NCBI GenBank assembly: GCA_003255065.1
Contig: QAOA01007223.1
Coordinates: forward strand, 141,317-205,316
DNA length: 64,000 nucleotides
Source: Cercis canadensis
Taxonomy: Eukaryota; Streptophyta; Magnoliopsida; Fabales; Fabaceae
Direction: 5' to 3'
Shown: positions 21,031 to 32,557 of the stretch, one piece after another
How the letters are laid out: every line of letters starts with the position of its first letter
Numbering within the stretch: position 1 is the first letter of the stretch
Translations under genes and position numbers: made by a program
The notes under the pieces: model-generated
Told to the model about the DNA's origin: nothing
Databases searched by the model: none
Seen by the model: only the letters and a program-made list of their open reading frames with translations

Positions 21031-23010
21031 CGCTCCCAAAATAGACTTTGCGGCATTATTCAAGTTTGAAACCAAAGTGAAGGAAACTTTAGGATCAGAG
21101 ATCCCATTATTCGGTTTTAATTCCATGGGATTTGAAGAAATTAAGGCCCAACGCAATGACAAAGGTGAATATTGTTATTGGTTCGATCTTATTGGGATGA
21201 TTTGTTCAATTAGTGAAATGGAAGAAATTATGAAATTTGGAAAGCCAATTAGATTCATGATGTTAACCATCGAGGACTTAAAGTAAGTTTCATTATAATT
21301 AAGTCTTTACCTTTTATGATTTCGGTTTGTTTAAGATATAACATATGTTATAAAATGATATTTTTTTAATTTAAAGTAAGCAGACAACTAATGTCACTTT
21401 ATATGAAAACTTTGTGGATGAGATGATGTCATTTATTGACAAGAACGAAGGTGGACCTATTGTAATAGTGATGCGATGTTGCAAGATTAAAAAATTTGGA
21501 AGAAGTGAGTTTAACAATTTCTTAATTTTTTTTAAGATATACTAATTTTTAAGTTATTTATGTTTACCCATAAATTTTATATATTTATATCATAATAATG
21601 TATATGTGATTACCGGATGAACATAATATCAATGTGTCCAACACTTTTTGGGCTTCTAAACTGATGATAAATTTGGAAAACATTCCAAAAATTGCAAATT
21701 TCCTCTTATGGTTTGATTTAACATTTTTTAGTTTGGCTTATTAAATTTTAACTATTTGATACAATATTTCCCACTTTGAATGTAATAAGATGTTTTTTTT
21801 TTCAACTTCTATTTTAATCTTTCTTCTATTAGTGTTCAATCTAAGGAGGAGACATTCTCACAACAGTTGACCCAAATCTCTACTTAGTCAACTTACAGTT
21901 TTGAAGAGAACTTTTTAACCTAGAATAATCGCTTGACTCTTGGTGATTTGCTTGACTATGACAAGGTAACCTATTTGATCAATTACTTTTTTTTTGTAAG
22001 AAAATAATGTATTTAATAATCATGGTGTCATTATTAGGAGAGTACTTACATAATTAAGGGTACAATCATTGACATTGAGAGTAATTGGGATAATTGGTAC
22101 CTGTTAAAGTGTCGTGAATATAATGTTGGTGTTAAGATCGATGATGATGGACGATATTTCTGCAAGATACACCCTGGTCACATAAAGAATGTGATATAAT
22201 AATAGAATCATTTTACAATATGCATAAGCAATGGTATAGTAGCCCAAACGCTATAGTGCTGAGGACTAACTTTTATATATTTTTTCCGTACCCAATAGTT
22301 ATAGGGTATATGTTCATATAATGGATGACTATGGTACTGCGAGTTTTGTCCTCTGGGATCGTGATGTTGAGCAACAACTACAAATAAGTGTCTTTGATTT
22401 ACGAGAACATTTGATTAAGGTATACTGCTACTTTTGGTATCATAATTTTTTTTTTTATATAAATTATCAATTCAAGTTATATAATTTAGAAATATTACTA
22501 TGAAATTCTAATATGTAAAGGGAAGACAATATGGAGGAGGCTGAGGCATACCCCCATGAGTTGATAACTTTGGTGGGTAAGACTATGCTTTTCAAGATCA
22601 ATCTAAGAAGAGAAAACATCACTCGATAGTTCAACACCTACACGGTTCGCAAGACGTGTGATGACCCCAATATGATCAAGAAATTTAATGGTGATTTAGC
22701 TGTTGAGAAGGTATTATTATTGATATTAGCCATATAAATGAAATTATCATTTATTAATTTAATAAAAAATTTCCCTACATTTAGGAGAATGTTCTTGACT
22801 CAATGATTGATCTGGGTGCGTGTGATGGTCCAAGTGTGGATGCCAAGAAGATTATTAAAGGGGAGGCTTCATCGGGGTCTAGAGAGGGGACTTTGTCACT
22901 CCTCAAAAGAGGATTATTGATGGAACTTCCAATGTAGTGGAGGAAGATATCTTAGTAGCAAAAAAATCAACCAACGTCAAGAATAATAAGATAAAGAAGG
23001 AGAACATCTG
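21031..23010 (+). pseudogene. RPA70-like single-strand DNA-binding protein gene, 5' truncated, with nonsense codons
   Basis: An eight-exon gene resembling the plant replication protein A large-subunit family, often carried by plant Helitrons. Exon 1 (to 21,282) has ETKVKETLGSEIPLFGFNSM and YWFDLIGMI, an OB-fold segment. Exon 2 (21,377-21,504) has DKNEGGPIVIVMRC with good splice sites. Exon 3 (about 21,615-21,720) has NVSNTFWASKLMIN. Exon 4 is near 21,835-21,965. Exon 5 (22,039-22,190) covers the third OB fold with CREYNVG. Exon 6 (to 22,420) has DDYGTASFVLWDRD. Exons 7-8 run to 23,010. The first roughly 100 residues are missing, cut off by the Tat LTR. Stops at Gln-type positions (TAG in exons 4 and 7), a stop before exon 3 and TAA after exon 5 make it a pseudogene. 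Confidence 0.8.
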
Positions 23011-23540
23011 ACAAGCATTCATCACTTATGTCTTAAGTGATAGTTTATTTTATTCAAGTCTCTTTGGATATTTATATTTGGAGTCATTGTTTTTGAACAA
23101 AATTTGAGGTTACATTATAAGTCATGTTATTTTGAACGTGCTACACATGTTATTTCTCCATAAATTTGACTGATTTAAATACTTTATGTATGGTTTATTG
23201 TTTTGTCATAATTTTGGCCTTTATGGAGGTTAAAATCTACATAAATAATATGGAGATATAAAATTATTTACTCTTTTGACATAGATATATAAATATAGGT
23301 ATTATGATTAATAAGTTATTGTAACATAGATTCATATAATATTGTAATAAACTTATAAACAATGAATAGATAATTAAATAATAGATCGAATGCAAAATTA
23401 TCATATTGAATTAACTAATATATAAGAATAAATTTTTGCCCTTCGCAAAAGTGGTCACCATTCTTTTATATTGTATATTATTTACAAAGTCACCACCATA
23501 TTATATCAATTCATACTCAAAATTGAAATTTTGAATTGCT
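23011..23540. other. gene-free stretch after the RPA-like gene
   Basis: AT-rich sequence with no domain visible on either strand. It is probably the 3' flank of the RPA-like gene up to the border of the Ty3 array at about 23,540. Confidence 0.5.
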
Positions 23541-24450
23541 CTTGAACAACCTTAACAAATATCTTAAGGTTGGTTTCTGCGTTGTCTCCTTCACTGCTCA
23601 TGTTTTGCACCACAAGAATGGGTTAGAACCGATGGAATTTCCACGCACACTCCCTTACGTGTTTAGTCTCTAGATTAACTGTTTGACCACTCGTGTTTTC
23701 ACTCTATTTGGCTTTTCTCGATGATAGTCTCACCACTGTTGCCTTTTACCACTCAACTTCTCCTTGTGAGCTCTTAAGCAAGAACCTTATCAATGAGCTT
23801 GTCCAGGTAACAAATAGCTATCAAATAATCCACAGAATGTTACCAAAGAAATCAAGGAAATCAGCAAGAAAGAATGATAGAGTAAGTTTAATAAAAAAAA
23901 TTCAAAGGGAAGAAATTAACAAGGAGGGACTCTAAGAGTCCTTTCTCAAAACAGTTCTTTGAAATGAATTATAACACAAGAACAAACTTTGTTGGAACTT
24001 TTTTTCTTCTGTTTTATTTGTTTTGCTGGAATGTTTCTTCTCTTTTTTTTTGTTATTTTTTTTTAATTTAAATTTAACTAGGACTCTACTAACAATTAGA
24101 GTTNTTCTCTTTTTTTTTTGTTATTTTTTTTAATTTAAATTTAACTAGGACTCTACTAATAATTAGAGTTTGCTATTGCAACCCAAAATAACAGCCACCT
24201 CTAGGGAGATCAACACTAGAATGCTAGACTCTAGATAATGAAAGATAGTAACAAGAATGGGAATTGGATGTCACACATAAAGAAATTAACCAAAAATTGA
24301 AAGACAAAAGCTAAGGGAACAAATATAGGGATGATAGACATTAGAGGAAAGAAAATGAAACTGACTTAAAAATGTAAAAGAACAAGAACGACTCAATGAA
24401 AGAAATAGATGAAAAAAAGATAGGTCACCACTGAATTTCAAAGAGCCAAA
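23540..24450 (-). pseudogene. second-copy leader and gag N-terminus (truncated)
   Basis: Downstream of the primer site on minus, an untranslated leader with poly(A) tracts (poly(T) on plus) runs to an ATG at about 23,605. This opens MSSEGDNAETNLKIFVKVVQ, the likely gag start. The frame is lost after about 25 residues near 23,530, where homology to the array ends. The leader 23,643-24,095 is duplicated at 28,743-29,180. The ATG region is absent from the right copy. Confidence 0.6.
24037..24170. repeat. direct duplication around a single N, probable assembly scar
   Basis: A segment of about 65 bp (a T-rich run followed by AATTTAACTAGGACTCTACT and AACAATTAGAGTT) occurs twice in a row with one N (24,104) exactly at the junction. 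The copies differ by very few bases. The leader copy at 29,100-29,185 has the segment only once. An unresolved contig overlap is the simplest explanation. Confidence 0.7.
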
Positions 24451-24462
24451 GCTCTAATACCA
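24451..24462 (-). promoter_or_regulatory. tRNA-Met-type primer binding site
   Basis: Minus strand TGGTATTAGAGC differs by one base from TGGTATCAGAGC, the site complementary to the 3' end of initiator tRNA-Met used by many plant LTR elements. It lies two bases downstream of the LTR end ACACATCA. It sets the orientation of the array and the LTR border. Confidence 0.85.
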
Positions 24463-24464
24463 AA

Positions 24465-24907
24465 TGATGTGTTATCTTAGACCGAATGCCAATCTAGGCA
24501 TGGATTGTTTGATAAGTAACTGAGGATCGTCTTGAAAGTTCAAGTAGAGTTATGATCGCCACAAGTCACTTTGATAAGATCAAATTCAGTTTTTTGCCCA
24601 AGAACCAAGGGAAGCTCTTAATTAAGGAGAAAACTCAAATTTCATTAATCATTCATAAGTGCTGAATACGTATAAGAGACCCCTTTATATAGGTGTCGAA
24701 CAACACTTAATGAAACCCTAAACAATACCCAAAATAAATGAAACCCTAATTAATAAATAAGTCCATGGCTCATATGGGTTAGGCCCAATTATTCATAAAT
24801 AAACTAAAGCCCTAAAACAACTAGAACACGGCCCAAGAAACTAAATAAAACTATGGCACATAGATGCATCTTGACTTATGCGAATTGGACTCCAGACTTG
24901 GTCTTCA
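24465..24907 (-). mobile_element. complete central LTR (443 bp) of the Ty3 array
   Basis: It starts TGAAGACC at 24,907, just after the pol stop, and ends ACACATCA at 24,465 before the primer site, so it has TG...CA ends. It carries TATATAAAG at 24,691-24,683 (minus), the probable promoter. The part 24,610-24,907 is repeated at 29,187-29,509. Confidence 0.78.
24683..24691 (-). promoter_or_regulatory. TATA box of the Ty3 LTR
   Basis: Minus strand TATATAAAG within CACCTATATAAAGGGGTCTC. The same sequence is kept in the right LTR copy at 29,258-29,266, supporting a promoter role. Confidence 0.6.
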
Positions 24908-24909
24908 AG

Positions 24910-26502
24910 TTAGGTTAACACCATCAACAACAAGTTGTAGAAAAGTAACCCATGTTGGCATTGAATTAGACTTAGCTACATCCTCTTTAGCTTGCACCTC
25001 CACAATTAATCCTTGCAAAGCTTGCTTCATGTGTTTAGCCTTTGCTCTAGTCATTGAACCTTCAATTCTTTGCAAAGGCTCTTGGAAACGGTTAGGCCTA
25101 GATCTAGCTCCACCTTGATCTCCATCATTCCTTTACTCCTCGAAAGGATTCATCCTTGAATCAAAAGCATCACCTACATCAAACAAAGACAAATCAGCAG
25201 CATTAAAAATAGCACTCACATTATCATAACTACTTAGCAAATCGAGCTTGTAGGTGTTGCCATTGATCCATTCAAGCACTTGAAAAGGGTCATCCCCTTT
25301 AGGGTGCAACTTGAATTTCCTCTGTGCAAGAAACCTTTCCCTACGCATATGAACCCAAACCTAATCACCCGGTTCAAAAACAACCTTGATGTGCCCTTAT
25401 TGGCTTGCCTTGCATACTGCTCATTCTTCTTCTTTATATTAGCACGAACCTTGGCATGCAAATCCCAAACAAAAGATGCCTTATGCTTACCATCAAAATT
25501 AGCAAGTTCATTAGTAGGCAAAGGTAACATATCCAAAGGAGTTAAAGGATTAAAGCCATACACAATTTCAAAAAGAGAATAAGCAATACTAGAATGAACA
25601 GTCCGATTGTAAGCAAAATCAACATGTGGCAAACATTTCTCCCACTGTTTTAAGTTCTTTTGCAAAATAGCACGCAATAAAGTAGTAAGTATCCTATTAA
25701 CTACTTCAGTTTATCCATCTGTTTGAGGATGTGTAACTATAGAGAACAAGAGTTTAGTCCTTAGCCTACCCTATAAAATGTGCCAAAAGTGACTTAGGAA
25801 CTTAACATCTCTATCGCTAACTATAGTTCTAGGTAATCCATGCAAGCACACTATTTCCTTAAAGAACAAATTAGCAATATATGTTGCATCATTAGTTCTA
25901 GAGCATGCAATGAAATGTGTCATCTTGCTAAACCTATGAACAACAACAAATATGTTGTCCTTACCACTTTGAGATCTAGGCAAACCTAATACAAAATCCA
26001 TGGATATAGTAATCCAAGGTTGACTAGGCATGGGCAATGGGGTATAGAAACCATGGGGCATGACTTTGGATTTTTCCTGTTTACATGTTATGCACTTATC
26101 ACAAACAAAACGCATATCATGCTTCATGTGAGGCCAATAAAAATGTCCATGCAATATGTCTAAAGTCTTTTTCAGGCCAACATGTCTCATTATGCCACCT
26201 CTATGAGTTTCTCTAACTAACATCTCACACAAAGAACATACAAGCACATGCAATTTATCTTTCTTAAACAAGAACCCATCATGCCTATAATAGTTTCCAT
26301 AAGCATACTTAGAACATAAATCCCACACCTGACTGAAATCAGCATCATTGACATACAAGTCTTTAATGAATTCAAAACCAAGTAGCTTACTATGCAAAGA
26401 AGAAAGCAACGCGTACCTCCTAGATAATGCATCAGCTACAACATTTTTCTTGCCAGTCTTGTACTTAATCATATAAGGAAACTTCTTAATAAACTCTAAC
26501 AA
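24910..26502 (-). pseudogene. Ty3 integrase, stops at Gln-type positions
   Basis: The RNase H end and integrase start share the frame 26502-25771: [15 protein letters not shown], then the zinc module ([29 protein letters not shown]), then the core with [11 protein letters not shown] (first Asp) and IVSDRDVKF (second Asp). TAA at about 25,705 replaces the Gln of the GQTEVVNR motif; its Glu remains. 25677-25234 has HVDFAYNRTVHSS and YGFNPLTPLDML. 25348-25133 is the C-terminal domain (VLEWINGNTYKLDLLSSYDN). After a stop, the tail with RPNRFQEPLQRIEGSMTRAK runs to about 24,910. No chromodomain is seen. It would insert element DNA into the genome. Confidence 0.88.
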
Positions 26503-26983
26503 TTTGGCAAGCCTCTTGTTAAGTTTACCTTGGATTTTAAGAACTTCAAACTCTCATTATCAGAATGAATTATGAACTTCCTCGGCCGTAAGTAGTGCTG
26601 CCACGTTTGTAGAGTTCTTACTAATGCATAGAGTTTCTTGTCATATGTAGGATAGTTCATTGCTGCCCCACTAAGCTTTTCACTAAAGTAAGTAATCAAT
26701 TTGGAATCCTACATCAAAACAACCTCTATTCTAACTCCAGATGCATCACATTCCACCTCAAAAGCTTTATCAAAGTTAGGCAAGCATAACAAATTTGCAT
26801 TATCAATGTATTGTTCAAGGCATTAAAAGCTTTCTCATGCACATCTTCCCATTTAAATATAACATTCTTTTTAACAAGTTCATTTAAAAGTGCGGCAATA
26901 GAACTAAAGTTCTTCACAAACCTTCTATAAAAACTTTCTAACCCATGAAAACTTCTTACCTCATTTGCATTCCTAGGTGTAGG
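26496..26983 (-). pseudogene. Ty3 RNase H, interrupted
   Basis: The connection and RNase H lie in two open stretches: 26917-26726 (ALLNELVKKNVIFKWEDVHE) and 26699-26496 ([20 protein letters not shown], then [18 protein letters not shown] with HSDNESLKF). A stop at about 26,710 and a frameshift near 26,780 fall around the first Asp region. It normally removes the RNA template during reverse transcription. Confidence 0.82.
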
Positions 26984-27720
26984 TCAGTCTTTAATCGCTT
27001 TAACCTTCTCTTCATCTATACTAATTCCTTTTGAACTCAGAATAAAACCCAGTAACATAATAGATTCCATGCAAAATGCACACTTCTTAAAATTGGCATA
27101 CAATTTATGCTCTCTTAAAACACCAAAAACATCATGCAAATGGATAACATGGTCATCTAAGGTTTTGCTATATAATAAAATATCATCAAAGTATATTACA
27201 ATAAATTTCCCAATGAAAGAGCGTAAAACATGGTTCGTTAACCTCATAAAGGTACTGGGTGCATTAGTTAAACCAAAAGGCATCACTAACCACTTATATA
27301 AATCATATTTTGTTTTGAAAGCAGTTTTCCCTTCATCTCCTTCTTTCATACGAATTTGATAATAGTCATTATCTAAATTAATTTTAGAAAACACATATGA
27401 ATCATACAATTCATCAAGCATATCATTTAATCTATGGATAGGATGTCTATATTTTACAGTGATTTGATTGATGGCTTGATAGTCAACACACATGAGCCAT
27501 GTTCCGTCTTTCTTAGGCACCAAAATCATTGAAACTGGACATGGGCTAAGACTTTCCCTTACGAATCCATTTTGCACTAATTCGTCCACTTGCCATTGAA
27601 TCTCGTTCGTCTCCTCAGGATTGGTTCGATAGGTTAGTCTAGTAGGGATCGACGCACTGGAAATGAAATCTATTTGGTGTTCAATATCTCTTAAAGGAGG
27701 TAATCCATGTGGTATTTCCT
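26984..27720 (-). pseudogene. Ty3 reverse transcriptase
   Basis: The open frame 27589-26984 has 201 residues. It starts inside the fingers (LVQNGFVRESLSPCPVSMIL), then has DGTWLMCVDYQAIN, KINLDNDYYQIRM (motif A Asp), VMPFGLTNAPSTFMRL, YFDDILLYSKT with both catalytic Asp residues, and the thumb with LLGFILSSKGI. Upstream coding continues to about 27,720 with LPPLRDIEHQIDFISSA across a stop or shift near 27,590. The domain is well preserved, but the frame stops just after KVKAIKD, where relatives have Trp. Confidence 0.9.
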
Positions 27721-28069
27721 CGAGAAATATATCAACAAATTTCTACATCAAAGAAACAACCACACTAGGCAAAGAAGGGTTAAAACTGTTAGTGAAATAA
27801 ACATCATTGTACAAGAGTACAAGTAGTTGTGATCTGGCTATCAAAACTCTCTTAACCTCACCCTTTCTTGCAAAAACACTAACTCTTTTACTTTTCTCTT
27901 TATTTTGCATCTCAAACTCTGAATTTTTCTCCTCACTATGCACAACTTTGTTTTCTTTTCTCTCTTGCTCAGTCTCATTGTTTTTATCATTCTTTTATTT
28001 TTCTTGGGTGCTCATTTTTTACTCCCTCAACTTACATTCTCAAGTTATTCTAACTTAATCCGTATATGT
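27721..28069 (-). pseudogene. protease-RT linker
   Basis: A charged low-complexity linker in the frame 27943-27743 (EEKNSEFEMQNKEKSKRVS) and upstream Lys/Glu-rich sequence, as usual between protease and RT of this Ty3 type. No catalytic motif. Confidence 0.6.
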
Positions 28070-28735
28070 CTATCCTAGTTTGAAAGGGGTCAGCACAAAG
28101 GTTCGGTTATTCATGGTCAGAGTGTACCTATTTTTATAACCATCATAACTGACCTTCCTATCAAATTGCCATGGACGCCCCAAAAGTAGATGGCCAGCAT
28201 GGATTGGCACTACATCACAAAGAACCTCATCCTTATAGCTGCCAATAAAGAATGCAACTAGCACTTGTTTAGTTACCCATATATCTCCACAATCATTCAG
28301 ACATCATAGCCTATATGGCTTTGGGTGTTTTAATGTGGGCAAATTCAATTTTTCAACCATTAAAGTACTAGCAACGTTAGTACAACTTCCACAATCTATA
28401 ATCATGCTACATACATTGCTACTCACATGGCATCGAGTTTGAGAAATATGCTCACATTGCTCCTCATCACCATCTTCTTTAGGTTGTAAATTAAGAGCAT
28501 GCCTAGTAACCAACACATCTCTATGCACAGGGTCTCCAATCTCCATATCACTACAATCTTTCAATGGTGGCATTTCATCATCACTTGAATGCTTACTTTC
28601 TATGCCGCCCTTATCTAGAATAATTATAGCCCTTCTATTTAGACACTGAAAAGCAATATGTCCAACTCTTTAACACCTGAAACACTTAATGTCACATGAC
28701 CTAGAAGAGAGTTTAGTTTCAGTTGTACCTTGGAA
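28070..28735 (-). pseudogene. gag zinc knuckle and protease of the Ty3 element
   Basis: At about 28,695-28,650 the minus strand reads CFRC, stop, RVGHIAFQC: a C-x2-C-x4-H-x4-C zinc knuckle with TAA inside. 28573-28304 then has MIIDCGSCTNVASTLMVEKL, a retropepsin-type region (DCGS in the active-site loop), followed after a break by 28264-28070 with HAGHLLLGRPWQFDRKVSYD. Gag upstream of the knuckle is missing: leader sequence joins directly at about 28,740, so nearly the whole capsid region has been deleted. Confidence 0.82.
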
Positions 28736-28739
28736 TTTT

Positions 28740-29186
28740 CTCGCACACTTCCTTATGTGTTTACTCTCTAGATTAATTGTTTGACCACTCGTGTTTTTAC
28801 TCTATTTGGCTTTTCATCGATGATAATCTCACCACTCTTACCTTTTACCACTCAACTTCTCCTTATGAGCTCTTAAGCAAGAACCTTATCAATGAACTTG
28901 TCCAAGTAATAAATATCTATCAAATAATCCACAGGACGTTACCAAAGGAATCAAGGAAATAAGCAAGAAGAATCGATAGAGTAAGTTTAATAAGAAATTC
29001 AAAAAGAAGAAATTAACAAGGATGGAGTATAAGAGTCCTTTCTCAAAATAGTCATTTGAAGTAAATTATAACACAAGAACACACTTTGCTGAAACTTTTT
29101 TTTTTGTTTTATTTGTTTTGTTGGAACGTTTCCTTTTTTTTTATTTTTTTATTTAAGCTTGACTAGGACTCTACTAACAATTAGGG
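28740..29186 (-). repeat. leader copy duplicated from 23,643-24,095
   Basis: It matches the leader of the left copy closely (for example GAGCTCTTAAGCAAGAACCT and AAATAATCCACAG-like words on plus). It lacks the primer site and LTR end: the sequence CTACTAACAATTAG joins directly to GGAAGCTCTC inside the LTR. About 440 bp present in the left copy is missing. Confidence 0.8.
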
Positions 29187-29509
29187 AAGCTCTCAACTAA
29201 GGAGAAAACTCAAATTTTATTAATTATTCGTAAGTGTTGAATAGGCATAAGAGACCCCTTTATATAGGTGTCGACCAACACTTAATGAAACCCTAAACAA
29301 TACCCAAAATAAATGAAACCCTAATTAACAAATAGGTCCACAACCCCACATAGGTTAGGCCCAATTATTCATAAATAAACTAAATCCCTAAAACGACTAG
29401 AACACGGCCCAAGAAACTAAATAAAACTATGGCCCATAGATGCATATTGACTTATGCAAATTGGGCTTACTCTATGCAAATCTAAATTGGGCTCCAAACT
29501 TGGTCTTCA
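29187..29509 (-). mobile_element. right LTR copy lacking its last part
   Basis: It begins TGAAGACC at 29,509 and follows the central LTR through the TATA box (29,266-29,258) to GAGCTTCCC. It stops there, without the last roughly 145 bp and the primer site. Confidence 0.78.
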
Positions 29510-29875
29510 AGTTGGGTTAACACCATCAACAACAAGTTTTAGAAAAATGACCTATTTTGGCATTGAATCGGACCCAATTACAGCCTCTTTAGCTTTCACC
29601 TCCACAATTAAGCATTGCAAAGCTTGCTTCATGTGTTTAGCTTTTGCTCTAGTCATCGAACCTCCAATTCCTTGCAAAGGCTCTTGGAAACGGTTAGGCC
29701 TAGATCTAGCTCTACCTTGATCTCCATCATTCCCTCACTCCTCGAAAGGATTCATCCTCGAATCAAAAGCATCACCTACACCAAACAAAGACAAATCAGC
29801 AACATTAAAAGTAACACCCACATTACCATAACTACTTGGCAAATCGAGCTTGTAGGCGTTGTTATTGATTCGATT
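29510..29875 (-). pseudogene. duplicated 3' end of Ty3 pol
   Basis: A second copy of the integrase C-terminal tail. Minus strand reads ANLDLP-like LDLPSSYGN near 29,840, then FDSRMNPFEE near 29,740, then RPNRFQEPLQ and the tail up to the LTR. Compared with 24,910-25,270 it differs by scattered base changes. Homology ends near 29,875. It shows that a further element body once lay to the right. Confidence 0.78.
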
Positions 29876-32557
29876 GATGCGTGACACCATGAATCAATAT
29901 TAGGATCAAATAATGCACAAATTGTGGTACCTCTAATAGACAAACTACCAATGACTGTGTCTTCAATATTAAAAAGCATAGACACTCCCGCTGATGGATA
30001 TGTCAGAAGATCAAGGATAAACAAAATGTTTGGTGCAATTATTACTGATTGTATTATACCATAAAAAACCCAAGACATGGGAAAAAAGGTAATGGATCCT
30101 TATCCAACTGATAATAATGTAATTTCTCATTCTCCTGGAATCCCCTTTTGTACCCCGGAGTTACATTCGATACAGATAAATCAGGGTCAGCTTACATCAT
30201 CACCTATCATTCCAAGTCAAATAAATCATAGCAGACAGGACAGATGTGTCACTTATACTTCTTCCAATCAATTAAGATATGTATCCATTTATTTGTGTTT
30301 GTTCAACATTTAGGATATACACTTATTCCATAAAAAAATTGATTCATCTATATTTTTAATATTTAACTATCTACTAATATGAACTGATGAAAACTTATAT
30401 AAGTAGTCTACAATATACTCCTCGTGAAATAATGATGTTTCAAACAAGCACACCTACATCAAATACCAATGTTGGTAATGTTGCAAGTATTGCATTTGAG
30501 AATAGTACGTATATAACATATTATTTAAATCATTCACATTTTTGTTATGATCCCCAAATTTTTAAACTTTTTTAATGTGCAAATACCTTATATATTTGGC
30601 AGAAAACACCTCCTCAGCATCGTCAGGAGATTGTCATCCTAAGGAAGTATTATCGTCAAGAGTGTTTGATTTGAGATAAAACTATCAAATAAGTCAACAA
30701 ACAAGTCATGTTATCTACTAATGAAATTTATATATTTTAAATTATATACATATGACCAATTATTTAATTATATGTATCTCCATTTTATAAAAAATAATAA
30801 ATCAATAAGCAAGTCAGATCAAACATATGGTGACCAATATATGAGTAAAGGACGCATGATTCTACAATCACTACAGATAAATAGACTTGATTTTGATGAT
30901 ACTGCTGATGTAGGGAACATGAGAGACAATGTTGTTCAAATGTCAAACACGAATGCAGCGATCCGTGTCACCCAAACAAATACTTACGATAGTTTGTTGT
31001 TGATATATATTCTGTTTACGTTTAATATCCTTATGATGATCGGAGAAAAATAGACTTTCATATGTAAACTCAAAATTACATAGGTCTGCCTACACCACAA
31101 GTTTTGAAAGAATCACGAGCTTCAAGAACTAATATTATCAGACAAAAACATCACAAATATCATCTCACAGACAATAGTATGAGTAAAACATGTGTATAAT
31201 TTATATATTTATTTTTTTCATATCTATATTATTTATTTAATGCGACTTAATGATATAAAGAATACATCGCTGTATCATCGCGGAAATAGGACCATGCAAT
31301 CATTACAATTAACTGTGCCAGATTATTACAAGACAACTAATGTTGAGCATTTAACATAAGTTGACAATCAAATGGAAACCATTGACACATTGATTGAGTT
31401 AACACAAAGAGGTACATATCATATTTTATGGTAAGCATGCATGTATATTTATATTCACGATGATACGGTAGTGTATGATATGATGTGATTTACAACAGAT
31501 CCGATAGATGAAGAAATAGATGATATACAAACTAATGCAATATAAAAAAATAATAATTGTACCAATGATTATACACATCTAGGTATGATATAAATAATGT
31601 ATATTCTTGAACAATTTAATCTTACGTACTCTACATAAATACTAATTATATATTTTATTCGTAATAACCAAATAAATAAACTATAGCCTACTATGATATT
31701 GGGGATCTCACATGAATTTGTGAGTTTTGTGGCACATTATATTGGTATAACGAAATGTTAAAAAAAGATAAGAGATCAAAGAAGCTTAAGTTTGGGATAT
31801 GTTGTCATCAAGAAACTGCCAAAAGGGTGAGAGTGTCAATGAGGGAATTCTTTGCCTTCAGACTCATGAATAGGAACAATGAAGCTCATATGTTATCTTT
31901 ATCAAGAAAATTATTTTAGGAGTTTTTGGTCGATGCATTCACAATGATTAAATCATCTAAATTGATATATATCATGATGAACTAAACTATACTAAAAGCA
32001 AAATTATACAAAAGTCTCACTGAGTATGTCTTGAGCGGGGATATTGTTGAATCATTTGTGGGTAAACGTATAGTCTTGCCATATTCTTTTACTGGTAGAG
32101 TGAGATATATGTTCCAAAATTACTAATATTGCATGTCTATGTGCCTTTGGGCCGAATATCTAGATTTATTTATCACATTTACATCTAATTCACGACGGCC
32201 AGAGATACAACATTATATTAAAGATAGAAGTCTCATTGCTAAAGACAGACTTGACATTGTAACCAAAGTCTTTAAAATCAAATTGGACGAGCTTATTAGA
32301 GATTTAAAGCAAAGACAACATTTTGGAAATGTTCAATCAGGTATGTACATCTATCTTCTTCAATTATATATAACAAGTAAAAAAATTGTACGACTATGAG
32401 AGTAATTGTATGCATTAATTGTTATATATATACTCTGAAATGTGTTATAACATTAAGTTTTTTTTACAGTGGTATATACAGTTGAGTTTCAAAAGCGTGG
32501 CTTACCTCATGCTCTTATATTATTATTCTTGCATCTTGGTCATAACATTCTACCTCT
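29876..32557 (+). pseudogene. Helitron Rep/helicase, N-terminal part only
   Basis: The right half (31,680-32,557) reads as a plant Helitron replicase: RNNEAHMLSLSRKLF, EFLVDAFTMIKSSKLIYI, VLPYSFTGRVRYMFQNY, WAEYLDLFITFTSNSRRPEI, VFKIKLDELIRDLK, and, after an intron, VVYTVEFQKRGLPHALILLF. The last matches the EFQKRGLPHAH motif of the Helitron-like N-terminal domain, with the His of PHAH read as Leu here (PHAL). The sequence stops at LPLD where a solo LTR begins, so the Rep catalytic Tyr motif and the helicase are missing. 30,000-31,680 holds several short exons of the upstream region (for example SRQDRCVTYTSSNQ; LQINRLDFDDTADVG). TAG/TAA codons (after KLF, at MMN, at QNY) break the frame. Confidence 0.82.

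Larger units (their letters stand above)
23540..29875 (-). mobile_element. tandem Ty3 retrotransposon array: pol end, LTR, gag-pol, LTR, gag start
   Basis: On the minus strand, right to left: the end of a pol gene (29,875-29,510), an LTR lacking its last part (29,509-29,187), a 5' leader (29,186-28,740), the gag zinc knuckle and protease, RT, RNase H and integrase (28,735-24,910), a full LTR (24,907-24,465), a primer site and a second leader with gag start (24,462-23,540). Two element copies thus share the central LTR in head-to-tail order, as expected from unequal recombination between LTRs or LTR-adjacent sequence. RT and integrase motifs are those of a chromovirus-like Ty3 element (CRM/Reina-like); no chromodomain was seen. 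The subclade is unsure. Confidence 0.8.

Noticed and set aside
23693..23935. Plus-strand frame (80 codons), also seen at 28,777-28,962
   Set aside because: It is antisense to the untranslated leader of the Ty3 element and is conserved only because the leader is duplicated.
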